Part shown: positions 22,658 to 32,801 of the stretch, in pieces
Layout: the number at the start of each line of letters is the position of its first letter
Position numbering within the stretch: position 1 is the stretch's first letter
NCBI GenBank assembly: GCA_001566295.1
Contig: KQ964246.1
Coordinates: 3,162,001-3,226,000 of the forward strand
Length of the DNA stretch: 64,000 bases
Source of the DNA: Microdochium bolleyi
Lineage: Eukaryota; Ascomycota; Sordariomycetes; Xylariales; Microdochiaceae
Direction of reading: 5' to 3'
The notes under the pieces: generated by a model
The model's database searches: none
What the model was told of the DNA's origin: nothing
Seen by the model: only the letters and a program-made list of their open reading frames with translations
Position numbers and translations under genes: made by a program

Positions 22658-23181
22658 ATGATTGCCTCAAGATTAATCGCCAGAACCGCTGGCCAGGCAG
22701 CCCGCACGACGACCCGCCGGAGCTATGCCACTGCCGAACGCCCTCCTCTCGCCCAAGGCGGCAACAACAGAAACGTGTAAGTGACCGACTCTCGCAGCCT
22801 ACGCACCACATCACACAGCAATTGACACAAGCCTTCATCTGCACTGCTTCTCACAGCATCATCGGCCTCACCACAGTGTCCGTCACGGCACTAGGTTACT
22901 TCTATATGCGGGAGGCATCCCCGGGCAAGGACAACGTGGCGGCCAACAGCAGCAGCGCCATCGTTGAGAATCAGGACAATGTGCAGTTCTCCAAGCCCGA
23001 TCCGAAGAGGCCCAAGACCCGCGAGGAGAGGCAGCGCGAGGGCCAGCACCCGGAGGACTTGGACGACAAGTACCGGGCAAACTTTGGCGTCCGCCACGCC
23101 CAGAAGCGCGTCGACGAGCCCCCGAACAACAGGAACCACCAGGAGATGCAGAACGTGTCGAAGCAGAACGCCAAGCAGTAA
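22658..23181 (+). CDS. Small probable mitochondrial single-pass protein, 147 aa
   Basis: Exons 22658-22776 and 22857-23181 are joined across an 80-nt intron (donor GTAAGT, acceptor CACAG) and encode 147 residues. The N-terminus MIASRLIARTAGQAARTTTR followed by RSYA is a textbook mitochondrial presequence with a likely cleavage site near the Tyr-Ala. A single hydrophobic segment follows (about 41-56, IIGLTTVSVTALGYFYM). The remaining 90 residues are highly charged and rich in Lys, Arg, Glu, Asn and Gln (KRPKTREERQREGQ, RANFGVRHAQKRVDEP). This fits an inner-membrane protein with a soluble tail. I do not recognise the family; I cannot say whether the tail faces the matrix or the intermembrane space. 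Confidence 0.8.
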
Positions 23182-23919
23182 AAAGAGCGGACAATGCAAT
23201 GTGCGCACTCCCACACACGCACACACACATGAATGCGCTATGACCTACTGCCTACATTGACGACTTTATGGCATTTGGAGATTTGTTTCAATACCGCACG
23301 ATCCGGGCGCACGAGGAAAGGCGCACCAAAACGTAAACCTCACGTCATCTCCAGCCGGACCAGGAGCTCCGTCCCTTGGACCGGGGGCGACTCCGCTCCC
23401 TGCAGGACACGGCAGATCACCTCGAACCACTCACTCGCATTAAAATACCAACAAAATTAAATGCAGCCTTTGACGGATAGGAGACATTTCTCAGTTTGGA
23501 CGAAGTTGCAGACAATAATGTGGCTAGGATGACTAGCGTTGGTTTTTTTTTTTTGGTTCTTTTCCATAAGAGCCTGCCTCGGTGAAAGAGCACTTTGAAG
23601 CCAAGAGGAGATAGAGCAGAAACAGCGTGTACCTTGCAGGTCCGTGGCATCTTCAAAGCCTACGAAAAGTGTTGAAACTCGAGAGATGCGAAACTTTGCG
23701 CGGATCAAAGTGGAAGACTGTGATGAGTCGCAAAATGATTTGAAATCGTGAAACGTGTTTATTCATAAAAGCCGAGCTGTGCTCAGAATTGTATAGAGCT
23801 AGGGTAAAACGCCACTGGTATCTTAGATCACGCCTTCTACCGCCCGCGAATGTCTATTCCAAAAAGGACAAGAGGAAGAGTGAAAGCAATGGCAAGGTCG
23901 ATGAGGGTCTACCAGATCA
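23182..23919. other. Convergent intergenic region with simple repeats
   Basis: This spacer between converging genes holds an AC-rich microsatellite near 23210-23229 and a run of 12 T at 23543-23554. No RNA or protein gene is apparent. Confidence 0.6.
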
Positions 23920-26086
23920 TCACCGGCCGCCATAGTCGCTTGCGTAGCCCATGTCGCCAAAGTTCTGCTGCATGCCTCCCTCGCCGAACCCGGTCCCCGG
24001 CCCGCTGACGTATCCGCCATCGTCACCCTCTTCGTAGTCAGACGCATCAAAACTAGACCGCCCGCTGATGTCATCATCTATGTTCCCTCCCATGTCGCTG
24101 GCGCCCCAATTCATGTTCGCGAGCGCCGGGTACTGTGCAAGCAGGGCGGCAGGGAGCGCGTAGTTGTTCGGATCCATGCCCGGGAACGTCCCGGGGTCCA
24201 TCATGGCCTGCTGCTGCGCCATGTTCGATGCCATGTTCTGCGCGTGCTGCTCGTGCCACGCGCGCTGCCGCTCCACCATCTCTTCGTCCAGCAGAGGCTT
24301 GATGCAAATCCGCCCGGCCTCAGAGCGGAAATGGCGGCCCAGGGCGTCGGCACGGGCAAATCTCCGACCACAGCCCCATTGACCACCGCCCTTGAGGTCC
24401 CCCTTACAGACGAACTTCTTTTCGCCTGAATGTAGACCTTCGTGGCGCTTGCGGTCGTGTTGCCTGGCAAAAGCTTTGCCACAGACCGTGCATACGAAGG
24501 GCCGCTCATCTGTGTGTGTCCGGAGATGGGAGCGGAGATTATATGCTCGCGTGAAGCGCTTAGGACACAAAGTACATTGGAACGTGGCTGGGTGCTTCTG
24601 GGCACGCTTGGTATTGCCGCTGTCTTGTGCAGCTTGATACTCCGGGTCTGCCAGTCTCAGTGCAATCACATTGTTGCCTGTCGAACCGACCGACTGGCGT
24701 CTACGAGAAGCCGCATTGGCACTGCCTGAGCGGTCACCGGGCGATAGAGATCTGGCCGAGGATTCCGAGCCGGACCTGTTGCGCTGTGCCAGGTCTGCGC
24801 CAAGATTGGGTGACAGACTGCCGGGTGTGCCGCTGTTGTATGGGTCCGTAACCGCACGTGGACGGGCTCTTTGGCGACCTATATCGCATGGTAAGCACAC
24901 TACTTGCCAGCAGGTAAATGATAATCTTACCTCTGTCTGGCGGGGTCAACGAGGTTTGGTCCATGCCTTGCCGGGGAGCATCAAAGCTGAGCTGACCACC
25001 TGGCGGTGCGAACTGAATGTTTATTGACGGCGCAGCCATAGCTTGTCCTAACGATTCTTGCGAAAGCGACGGAAATTGCTCAGGTACATCCGGATAGTTC
25101 ATTGTGGACGGCGCGGCGTAGGACGCGTTCAGAAGCATGCCATTATTGGTGTGGCCTAGGTCGGGAATCTGCTGGGGACCTATTCTAGGGGAGATCGCCG
25201 GGCTGCGGGACGGACTACGACTCCGCGCCAGGTGAGCATCTGATATGCTGAAGTTGTTGAGGCCGGAGACGCCCTCCTGAAACGAGTCGTGAGGTCGCTG
25301 CATTGGCGAGTGGCCGTGCTGGTCATGATGTTCGAAGTTGTCATAGCCAGAAAGGTTGGGCGATCCTGCCGCGGATGATATGTCTGAGTACGCCGAATCT
25401 GAGGGGGTCCTGCGGTGGCCCTGGAAATGGGCTTGTGTCCAGTCTACCTGGCCGGGCAGAAGAGCTGCCTCTGGCCCAAGCGAAGCGTGCCGTGAGTGAT
25501 GGCCACCGGGAGGAGAGGAGAATTGGTGCTGGTTGAATAGGGGCGATTGGTGGTTTGACAATGGGTCCGCGCCGAGAAGGTGAGGCGGCGTGGGCGTATG
25601 ATGCGCCTGCGGGGAAGCCATGTTTCCAAGGTCGGCTGGGTTCAGGCTTTCGCTGAACAGTGGCGCGTTGAATTGGTCTCCTGGCGAGGTGGATGACGGG
25701 AAGAGTGGGAAGTCTGTCGAACCCGATGCGTCAGGGCTGCCGTAGTCGCTCGAGAGGAGGGCAGAGGTGAAGGAGGGCTCAGACTGGGCGGGGAAGTCTG
25801 GGACGACGGTGCTGAAAGGCGATGCGCCGCTGATCCCAGGCTGCTGAAAGGCTTGCGAGTTGTTCATGAACTGAGCCGTGGTGGTCGTGTCGAAGGTGGT
25901 GAAGTCGCTGACGAAGGGAGGAGTCGGTACCGAAGGGTCGAGGCCGAGTCCAAGGCCGATGGAGGGATCGGGTTGCGGAAACGGGTGGGGGGACGGAGAG
26001 TGTGTGTTTCTTATAGCGACGTGCTGCGCACCGGATGGCGAGCGGCCGCGGCCCGGTGCAGGCTGTTGAGAGGCTTGTTGATCCAT
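23920..26086 (-). CDS. crz1: Calcineurin-responsive C2H2 transcription factor Crz1/CrzA
   Basis: Exons 24931-26086 and 23920-24878, joined across a 52-nt intron (GTAAGA ... ATATAG), encode 704 residues. The long N-terminus is rich in Ser, Pro, Gln and Asn with many SP dipeptides. PSINIQ (about 353-358) fits the PxIxIT-type calcineurin docking motif; yeast Crz1 uses PIISIQ. Two classical C2H2 fingers follow (Cys487-His507 and Cys515-His535, linker TDERPF), then a third atypical finger (CKGDLKGGGQWGCGRRFARA). This order is characteristic of fungal Crz1. When calcium activates calcineurin, the factor is dephosphorylated, enters the nucleus and induces calcium, cell-wall and ion stress genes; that role is known for the family and inferred here. 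The C-terminus is acidic and Gly-rich. The start is the only good ATG before the Gln-rich region. Confidence 0.92.
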
Positions 26087-28048
26087 GGTGGTTGTCTGAG
26101 GCAGGTTGTGTGTTGGACGGAGTACGTGGATGTTCCGTCTTTAGAAACAGCAATGTCGGCAAGGTTGACTTGGGAATCAGCCTAGCGTTGTGGCGCAGCG
26201 ACACCAAGTCGCAGGACGGAACGGAGAGGGGCTGTGCTGGACGGATGGGCGATCTGATCTGACACAAGCTTCCAGTGCCGAGAGGCCAGGAGCAGCTCAG
26301 GCCAGGCACACACTTCAAGGGCAGGATAGGCGAGTGTTCTGTGACGCAAGCGCGGGCGCAACCGTGGAGGCTCGTGATGCAGGTGGAAGGTGTGTTGCTT
26401 GGTGTTGTCGGGGGGTGGAGGGGCGGGCAGGAGCTCGTGACGGAGCACATGCGCGCTGGGGCGGGACGTTGCTGTTCTGAGCCTAGCAGTCCTCTGTGCT
26501 GTGCTCGGTCCAGAGACTGCAGTGATGTGAGGAGGGGTCGAGTTCGAGGGGTCTCCTTCTCCGTACAATGGTATGGCGGCTCAATTCAACCCAGCAGCCA
26601 GTGCCCACCTGTGAGCACACGTCCTGCAGGGACACACAGCAGATAGGAGACAGGTGGACTGCCGCAGCACCTTGCGGTAGAGAGCCTGCGTCCGCCTCGG
26701 AGAGAGCTCGGGAGAGGTCAACCAGCATGGACTGTTGTGTGCAGCACTCGCTTGTGCTGGTGCGCACGCGACGGGCGAGTCGAAATGAGCGGCCCTGTGT
26801 GGTGCGATGGCGGTGGCCGCCTCATTTCCTGGAGCATGCACTGCGCTCGAGATTAGTGCTGACATGGGGGAGCTTGGCATCCCGAGGAACATCCACACTA
26901 TCGCCAGCCAGGACGGTCGCACCTCCTCTCCCTGGGTTCATGAGCAAGGTCGCTGGGTTTCCAGAGGAGAAGCCCATTTCTCGTCCTGACTTTCACCATC
27001 CCGTCAAACCCGACTTCGCGTCACCAAGCTTCAATCAGTCCAACTCCAGTGGACCGCACGCGTAGGGCTGAGCATGCACTGCAGGCCACTCACTGCTCAC
27101 CGACCAGTCTCTCCACCTCCTCCTGCCCAAGGCGAAAGACAACTGCAGTTTCAGACTCGGGCTGCAATGTCACCCTGCCGACCCCTCGCACCACTCGCTC
27201 CTTGGACCATCGCACCATGCTGTCCCTGCTGTCTCACAACACCTCCAACTTCATGCAGCCGCCACGGCCTGCCTGGCATAAACTGCACGTTTCAAGGCCG
27301 TGGCCGCCTGGGGCCGGCAAGTCACCCTAAATTACGGAGCACATGCTGCGTACTTTAAGGTACATCTGGAAGCTTAAATGGCCCATGTCCAGCGCTACCA
27401 AACGTCAACGTGTGGCTATTTTTAGTCCGTGCCAGGGTCCAGGGCGCAAAAGCGGGTTGCACACCTCGCGGAAAGCCCACCGAGGTACGCTGATCATCAA
27501 GTCTCCAACGGGATCGCAGAGGTTGCTTCCCGATTCTGTCGAATTCACCGATATCGTAGTACACCCCGTGGAGAGTTGTCTTCCTCTTGCTTCGGCTGGT
27601 CACCTGGGCATGTCCGCCGCGGATGTCCCTGTCAGGGTGACTGTCTCGACTGTGATGGACATCAACCCCAAAAGAACCCCAGCGTAAATCGTGGCTGTGC
27701 CGCAGGACCGTGCCACGACCCTTGCGTCGTTCTCGAAGACTTCCACGACGGTTGCCTAGTCCTCCGTAGCTTGGCCTCGGTAGTGTCGAGTCTGGGCTGG
27801 CTGGCACACACCTTCACGTCTTGACCCAGACGACGTAAGCCACGGCTTGCATTTGCGTCTCGGTCGAGGCATCGGATGTGATGCTCGTGGGGTGTACGCA
27901 GCACCTGGTGTTATCCTGACCTAGAGCCTTCCGATGATCTACACGTCTACTGGCCTCGAAGACCTTCCACCAGACACCTGCTGCCTTCTGTGACGTGCAA
28001 CTCGTCAAATCCTTGCTTGGGACCGGACCGCACGCATATCCGCCGAAA
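26087..28048. other. Divergent intergenic region
   Basis: About 2 kb upstream of both crz1 (minus) and the F-box/ankyrin gene (plus). GC-rich overlapping frames occur on both strands without family features. A long crz1 leader is likely, since regulatory genes often have one. No RNA gene or repeat is seen. Confidence 0.55.
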
Positions 28049-29749
28049 ATGGCTACACGAAGCGCATCAAGCAGGCATTGCATCCTGCTAGAACTACCGC
28101 TAGAAATTATGCTCATGATAACAAAGCATCTCAATCTGGCCGCTCTCGCCGCGCTATCCTGTTGCTGCCATATTCTACACCACCCCCTTGGGTTTGAGCT
28201 ATACAATCGACCGGGTTCCGCCTCTACGGCTCTCACATGGGCCGCATCGGAGGGTGCCTGCGGCACGATCCGCCGCGCAGTGCGGGTTGGTCATGCCGAC
28301 GTGAGCGCTGTACCGGGCCCGGACAGCCGAACCCGGTCAACACTCTGGCTCGCCGCCAAGAACAACCACGTGGCAGCAGTCGAGTGCCTCCTAGATCATG
28401 GGGCTGTCTTGACCACGCCATCCACTCGGCAGCGAGACTACCACAAGTTTCTCAAGTGGCTGTGCTGGGATCCATCGCCCATATCGAACCAGATCGATGG
28501 TGGCGGCGAGACGGACAAGACGGCCTTCCTCGCCGCCTTCCTCGGCAGGAGCGCAGGGCAGCAGGTCATCAAAGACGGTTTGAACAGCGCAGATCTATGC
28601 CTGAACATTAAGCTCTGCCACAAAAAACCTTCCATAACAGGCATTGGCCTGCTACTGCGGCATGGTGCAAGCCTGAGGCGACTCCAGTCCGTAGCTGCCG
28701 TTGATCTGGATTCTCCCGACACACTCGGCGCGAAGACACCGTCGGGCAAGGAAATCAAGTGCCCATTGGTCAATGCGATATCGGCAGATTCCAAGCCACT
28801 GTTCGCCTTCCTCCTGAGTCACGGAGCCGACATTCACGGAAAGAAGCGCTCGTTGCGCCCAAACGCCAGCAGCAACTCGATAACCACCACTCCTATCCTT
28901 GCGGCGACACATCTCATTGCGCAGCCACACACGTCCAAGGGCGACACCACCTGGTTCACGGCATGTCTCGAGGCCGGCGCCGACATCAACCAGCACCACT
29001 ACTACTCGGACTACCATCAGGGGGACGAAGACCAGCGCGGGCCACCGTCGGTCTGCGCGCACAGGCCTGATCCGGATTTGTGCTGGCTATCCTGCTACCT
29101 CCCCATGCGAACGGACCGCCCGTGCCGGTTCCTATGCCCCATGACAATGTACCTCGCCTCGCTATATCTGTGGTCCCGGGACCGTGGCGATGTCTCCGCG
29201 GCTGAACTCGATGACATACAGTTCCTGCTCGATCGAGGGGCGCTACTGTGTCGCGTAAGCCCAGCTGACGATCGCCATCTTCTTCCTCCGCCTCTTCCAT
29301 CTCCATTCTCCTTCGTCCCTCAGGCCCCAGGTGTCGTCCGTCGGACATCACTCTCCTCTCCCCAGTCACAGCAACCGCAACCACAACAAGATCCACTAGT
29401 CTACGAGTTTCTCCTTCACCGCCGTTCTCTGGAGCCTTTTAACTCCACGGCGCTCTATCAGGTCCTGCACTACCTCTGGGACCGACAGCCGCTGGACGAG
29501 GACGCTGCACGGATCCTGCTGTGCCGCCACGGCGACGCACCCAGTACGACACACCGCGGCGCGGGCCAGCACGAGGAGCGGCACGGCCACTTCGTCCAGA
29601 CCGTTGCGCGGAGGCACTGGCGGTACCGCGGGGAGGATGCCGATGCTGACAACCAGTTTATCGCCATGCTCCGTGGGGGTGCGGGCATGGAGGAATATCG
29701 TGTCTGCGGAGGCTCCAAGGACTTCCCGGAAGAGGCAACAAAGCCGTGA
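28049..29749 (+). CDS. F-box and ankyrin-repeat protein
   Basis: A single exon of 566 residues starts at the ATG at 28049 (context GAAAATGG); the frame is open upstream but without an ATG. Residues about 12-50 (ILLELPLEIMLMITKHLNLA, then ALAALSCCC) match an F-box, which would dock to Skp1 in an SCF ubiquitin ligase. Several degenerate ankyrin repeats follow: TLWLAAKNNHVAAVECLLDHG, GIGLLLRHGASL, PLVNAISADSKPLFAFLLSHG, FTACLEAGADIN and IQFLLDRGALL. The C-terminus is Pro/Gln-rich and then charged. Ascomycetes carry many F-box/ankyrin proteins; the substrate cannot be deduced. It converges with the alternative oxidase gene. Confidence 0.8.
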   Translation: MATRSASSRHCILLELPLEIMLMITKHLNLAALAALSCCCHILHHPLGFELYNRPGSASTALTWAASEGACGTIRRAVRVGHADVSAVPGPDSRTRSTLWLAAKNNHVAAVECLLDHGAVLTTPSTRQRDYHKFLKWLCWDPSPISNQIDGGGETDKTAFLAAFLGRSAGQQVIKDGLNSADLCLNIKLCHKKPSITGIGLLLRHGASLRRLQSVAAVDLDSPDTLGAKTPSGKEIKCPLVNAISADSKPLFAFLLSHGADIHGKKRSLRPNASSNSITTTPILAATHLIAQPHTSKGDTTWFTACLEAGADINQHHYYSDYHQGDEDQRGPPSVCAHRPDPDLCWLSCYLPMRTDRPCRFLCPMTMYLASLYLWSRDRGDVSAAELDDIQFLLDRGALLCRVSPADDRHLLPPPLPSPFSFVPQAPGVVRRTSLSSPQSQQPQPQQDPLVYEFLLHRRSLEPFNSTALYQVLHYLWDRQPLDEDAARILLCRHGDAPSTTHRGAGQHEERHGHFVQTVARRHWRYRGEDADADNQFIAMLRGGAGMEEYRVCGGSKDFPEEATKP

Positions 29750-30002
29750 GTGGCCATGTTTTTTGATGAGGTCCACGATGTGACTGGAAATCTCGAGGCG
29801 TCTGATGATTGACATACAAGAAAAGTCTAGGATCATGTGCAGATTAAATGCTAACAATGAGGATATCATAAAAACGCCGCCGATGCCGACCATTGGGCCC
29901 TTTGCCCATATAATACAAGGAGAAATGCGCCACAATACATTCTCGAGTCTGTCCAACGCTGCTGGAAAGAGCACAGAGGGCCGCCGAGAAGGCCGAAGGA
30001 TT

Positions 30003-31154
30003 TCACATCACCTCATTCCGCTCGAAACCTGTCGCCTTGGCGATTGGGCTCGGGGCCTGGCGCTCGCCCTTGTACTCACTGACAAAGGGGTTCGGGTCCT
30101 CGTCGGCGTTGAGGTTGCTCAGCGTGTGATTCACGCCGCGATGGCACGCCTCGTCGGCCCGGATGTACAGGAGCAGGTCTTTCATGGTCCTCTTGCCCTC
30201 GGGCATCCGCCAGTAGTTGATTGCGATCTCGGGCACCTCGAACTCCTGGCTCGACCACTTCTCGAGGTGGCCTGCCTCGATCTGCTCAATGGCTGTCGTG
30301 TATGTGTGGACAGCTTCCTCCTCGAGATAGCCCACGAAACGGTGCGTGATTTTGGGGCTGATCAGGTAGGATAGGAACATCCCGTTGAAGTAGACGCCCT
30401 GGGCAGCGAGGATCATGGTCTTCATAAACCATCCTAAAAGTTTAAGAAGTGTTAGTAGGGGGACCAGTATATGCCTTAAACGCATGATGATATGGCATAT
30501 AACAATAATTATGCTTATGAATAGCGTACCGGGCTCGCACAAACGCATAAAGGTCATTAAATGGAGCCTTTCGTTATAACTTTCCTCCAATAGAGTCTCG
30601 ATCCAACCGTTGTCTCTCTTCAGCTTACGTAAGCTGTGAAGATGTCGGAGCATGCCAGCGACCATGCCTGGGACGCCTGCGATGCTCTCGAGGAAGATGA
30701 AGCGGATGAGCCACTGCGACTCGTTGAGGATCCGAGGGACCATGACGGTCTTTCCCGTGGCTGGGTCAACCTTGGGCACATCCCGCAGTCCCGTGCTGAC
30801 GTCCATACCCCAACGACAGAGCTTGACGAACTTGTAAGCGGTCCAGTCGCCCCATGTCTTGACGGGACGGTGCTCCGGAACGACGCTCAGCATCTCCTGC
30901 TCGGTGTAGCCGTGGTGCGGCCATGCTGGTAGGGTTCGGCGGATGTGTTCTGTCTCCTTGCGTGGGAACCAGTCCTTCAGGTGAGGTGCTGGCGACGAGG
31001 AGAAGTGTCGGATGGCGACATTGTGCTGCTCTGTCAGGGGCCTGAGGCCGGCATAAGTGAGGGCGGACTGCTGAAGCAGAGGAGTGACGGAACGGGACAG
31101 CAGAGCAGCCTGGGTGGGCGAGCAGAGCTTTATGCTGGCCTTGGTTGATAGCAT
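30003..31154 (-). CDS. aox: Mitochondrial alternative oxidase
   Basis: Exons 30530-31154 and 30003-30433 encode 351 residues, the usual length for fungal alternative oxidase. The 96-nt intron (donor GTACGC, branch TACTAAC, acceptor TTTTAG) contains no stop and is a multiple of three, so unspliced RNA would still read through. The splice restores CEPGWFMK, which matches the family. Diiron-ligand motifs are LESIAG (Glu156), NERLH (Glu195, His198), LEEEAVH (246-251) and RADEACH (Glu303, His306). The N-terminus is a mitochondrial presequence. The enzyme sits on the matrix face of the inner membrane and oxidises ubiquinol directly to reduce oxygen to water, bypassing complexes III and IV. A TATA box (31267-31272) and a CGG-N5-CGG element (31280-31290) lie close upstream, consistent with an inducible gene. 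Confidence 0.96.
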   Translation of the reverse strand: MLSTKASIKLCSPTQAALLSRSVTPLLQQSALTYAGLRPLTEQHNVAIRHFSSSPAPHLKDWFPRKETEHIRRTLPAWPHHGYTEQEMLSVVPEHRPVKTWGDWTAYKFVKLCRWGMDVSTGLRDVPKVDPATGKTVMVPRILNESQWLIRFIFLESIAGVPGMVAGMLRHLHSLRKLKRDNGWIETLLEESYNERLHLMTFMRLCEPGTLFISIIIVICHIIMRLRHILVPLLTLLKLLGWFMKTMILAAQGVYFNGMFLSYLISPKITHRFVGYLEEEAVHTYTTAIEQIEAGHLEKWSSQEFEVPEIAINYWRMPEGKRTMKDLLLYIRADEACHRGVNHTLSNLNADEDPNPFVSEYKGERQAPSPIAKATGFERNEVM

Positions 31155-31266
31155 TGGTGTAGCGTTATGCTTGATGTTTGATCTGTTGGTTGATTGTTGA
31201 TGTCTTGGTGTGACAATGTCCGGTTTGAGTGCTTCATGTATGCCTGAGGAAGGGACGTCGCAACCC

Positions 31267-31272
31267 TTTATA
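31267..31272 (-). promoter_or_regulatory. TATA box of alternative oxidase gene
   Basis: TATAAA on the minus strand, about 115 bp upstream of the ATG at 31154. Confidence 0.6.
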
Positions 31273-31279
31273 TCAAAGT

Positions 31280-31290
31280 CCGAGTCCCCG
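31280..31290 (-). promoter_or_regulatory. CGG direct repeat upstream of alternative oxidase gene
   Basis: CGGGGACTCGG on the minus strand is CGG-N5-CGG, 8 bp upstream of the TATA box. Zn2Cys6 factors bind CGG repeats; in Neurospora the oxidase induction motif has two CGG triplets spaced by seven. Spacing differs here, so the assignment is tentative. Confidence 0.35.
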
Positions 31291-32026
31291 TTGATAGCGC
31301 TTACTCATGTCCCAGGCTTACTCGTGGCCCAGGAGCAGCTGGATATGGATGGCTGCGGGCGAGCGGCAGCCATGAGCCAAGCTGAACCATGCTTGAATCT
31401 GGGACTGGCATGTGTAAGTCAAACGTGCGTAAAGCAAAGCCCGCGAGTTGGACTAGCTAGAGAAAGACGGGCCGGAAGGAGCAATGGCAGCCGTCGCGGA
31501 GCTAAACGAGCCTACGATGCGGATTGGCGGGCCTGACAGAGGCTTTGCTGTTGCAGGGAGCACTGTGAGATGGCCCTGCCCGCCCAGGTGGTCAGCAGGC
31601 TGGTCGCTGTCGGGAGAAACAGGGCCCAGGAGCCACCCTTCCAGCACCGACTGGCAGCGCCTCCCGAGAAATTCTCTCGCACAGCTCCCCAGCTGACTCA
31701 CCTCAGCCACTCCACCTTCGCCGAAGATGGCTCGCGATGCGGTTTCGTCTGTGTGAACCTTGAACGCAGTCACCACGACCCGTATTTCGGTGTTTGCAAC
31801 GGGTGCGGCCGCGTTGCACAGGCACGGCCTCTTGTCGCACCGCGCTCGGTCGAAGGGAAGCGCAGTCTTGGTCGGCCTGCATCGTGCGCATCCTGCTTTG
31901 TTCAAGAGCTGTTGATGTCTTGTGGACGAGGCCTGCTTCGCCACTTGCGCGGTGTTCTTGTGACATCTAAATGGGTGGTCGTTGGCAGGACGTCATGGTG
32001 CTGAACCTCACATGTGAGCGGTTGTG

Positions 32027-32077
32027 CACCTGGGCAGGCTGGCCACCTGGGCAGGCTGGCCACCTGGGCAGGCTGGC
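32027..32077. repeat. Three perfect copies of a 17-bp tandem repeat
   Basis: The unit CACCTGGGCAGGCTGGC occurs three times in direct succession without a mismatch, which points to recent slippage or unequal exchange. Confidence 0.9.
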
Positions 32078-32801
32078 CACCATGACACAGCTTACAGGGG
32101 ATTCGGACGTTCAGACACCCCTGCACTACAGAGAGAACTGGGTGTTGGCTCGAGTGGCTCTGGCGTGCGGCGCTGTAAGTCGCCCCAGGAAACAGGACTA
32201 ACTCATTATTAGAAGCCGCATTCAAAGGCTCGTGTTTCGTGGTGGCCTCGGGAGCGAGTCTCGGTCTGAACTAGTGCAGTGTGCAAAGGCGACGGGTGTT
32301 ATTGTCGGGCAGAGGATGTGGCTTGCTGTCAACAGTCTTAGTCGAGATTTCTTGGAAAGGGCGTTCGAGCACCAGCTCCGGCAGCCTGATGGTGGTCTCT
32401 CTGCAAGGACACATGCATGCGACGTTATGACAGATGACAGCCTCTCACGGAGACCAGACAAGGAGGCAGTGTGCATGGCCGGAGGACATTGATGGGAGGT
32501 CAATGCCTGCTTGTTGGTGCCCAATCGTGGTCCCAAGTTGTGGTCGGAACAGGGCGTGCGCACCTATGGTCCCTCTGTGTGGCGTGCATCTTCAATTTCT
32601 GCATGTGCGTCAACGCTGCCTGCATTTTCTCGGCTCCTCCTCCCACTGCCTACCTCTTCCTCCACCAAACCCACAGACAATCCTTTTCCTTTGCGCCCGC
32701 ACGACCTCGCCTCTCACATCGCGACTACACGACTACCCTATCGTCACCCTCGAAACCACCCGGAACGGTACTCTCGGAACGCCCCGCGACCATCGCCCAG
32801 C

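Larger units (their letters stand above)
31155..32801. other. Divergent intergenic region
   Basis: This 1.6 kb region lies between the oxidase gene (minus) and the eIF3j gene (plus). It holds the oxidase promoter elements and a 3 x 17-bp tandem repeat (32027-32077). The last 150 bp before 32802 are pyrimidine-rich and probably form the eIF3j leader. No further gene is supported. Confidence 0.6.

Noticed and set aside
27995..28048. 18 extra N-terminal codons of the F-box/ankyrin gene
   Set aside because: The extension starts at GTG; the ATG at 28049 has good context and directly precedes the F-box.
30003..31154. Reading the alternative oxidase as one 383-codon exon
   Set aside because: The extra 32 residues interrupt CEPG-WFMK, which is continuous in the family, and are bounded by canonical splice sites with a TACTAAC branch.
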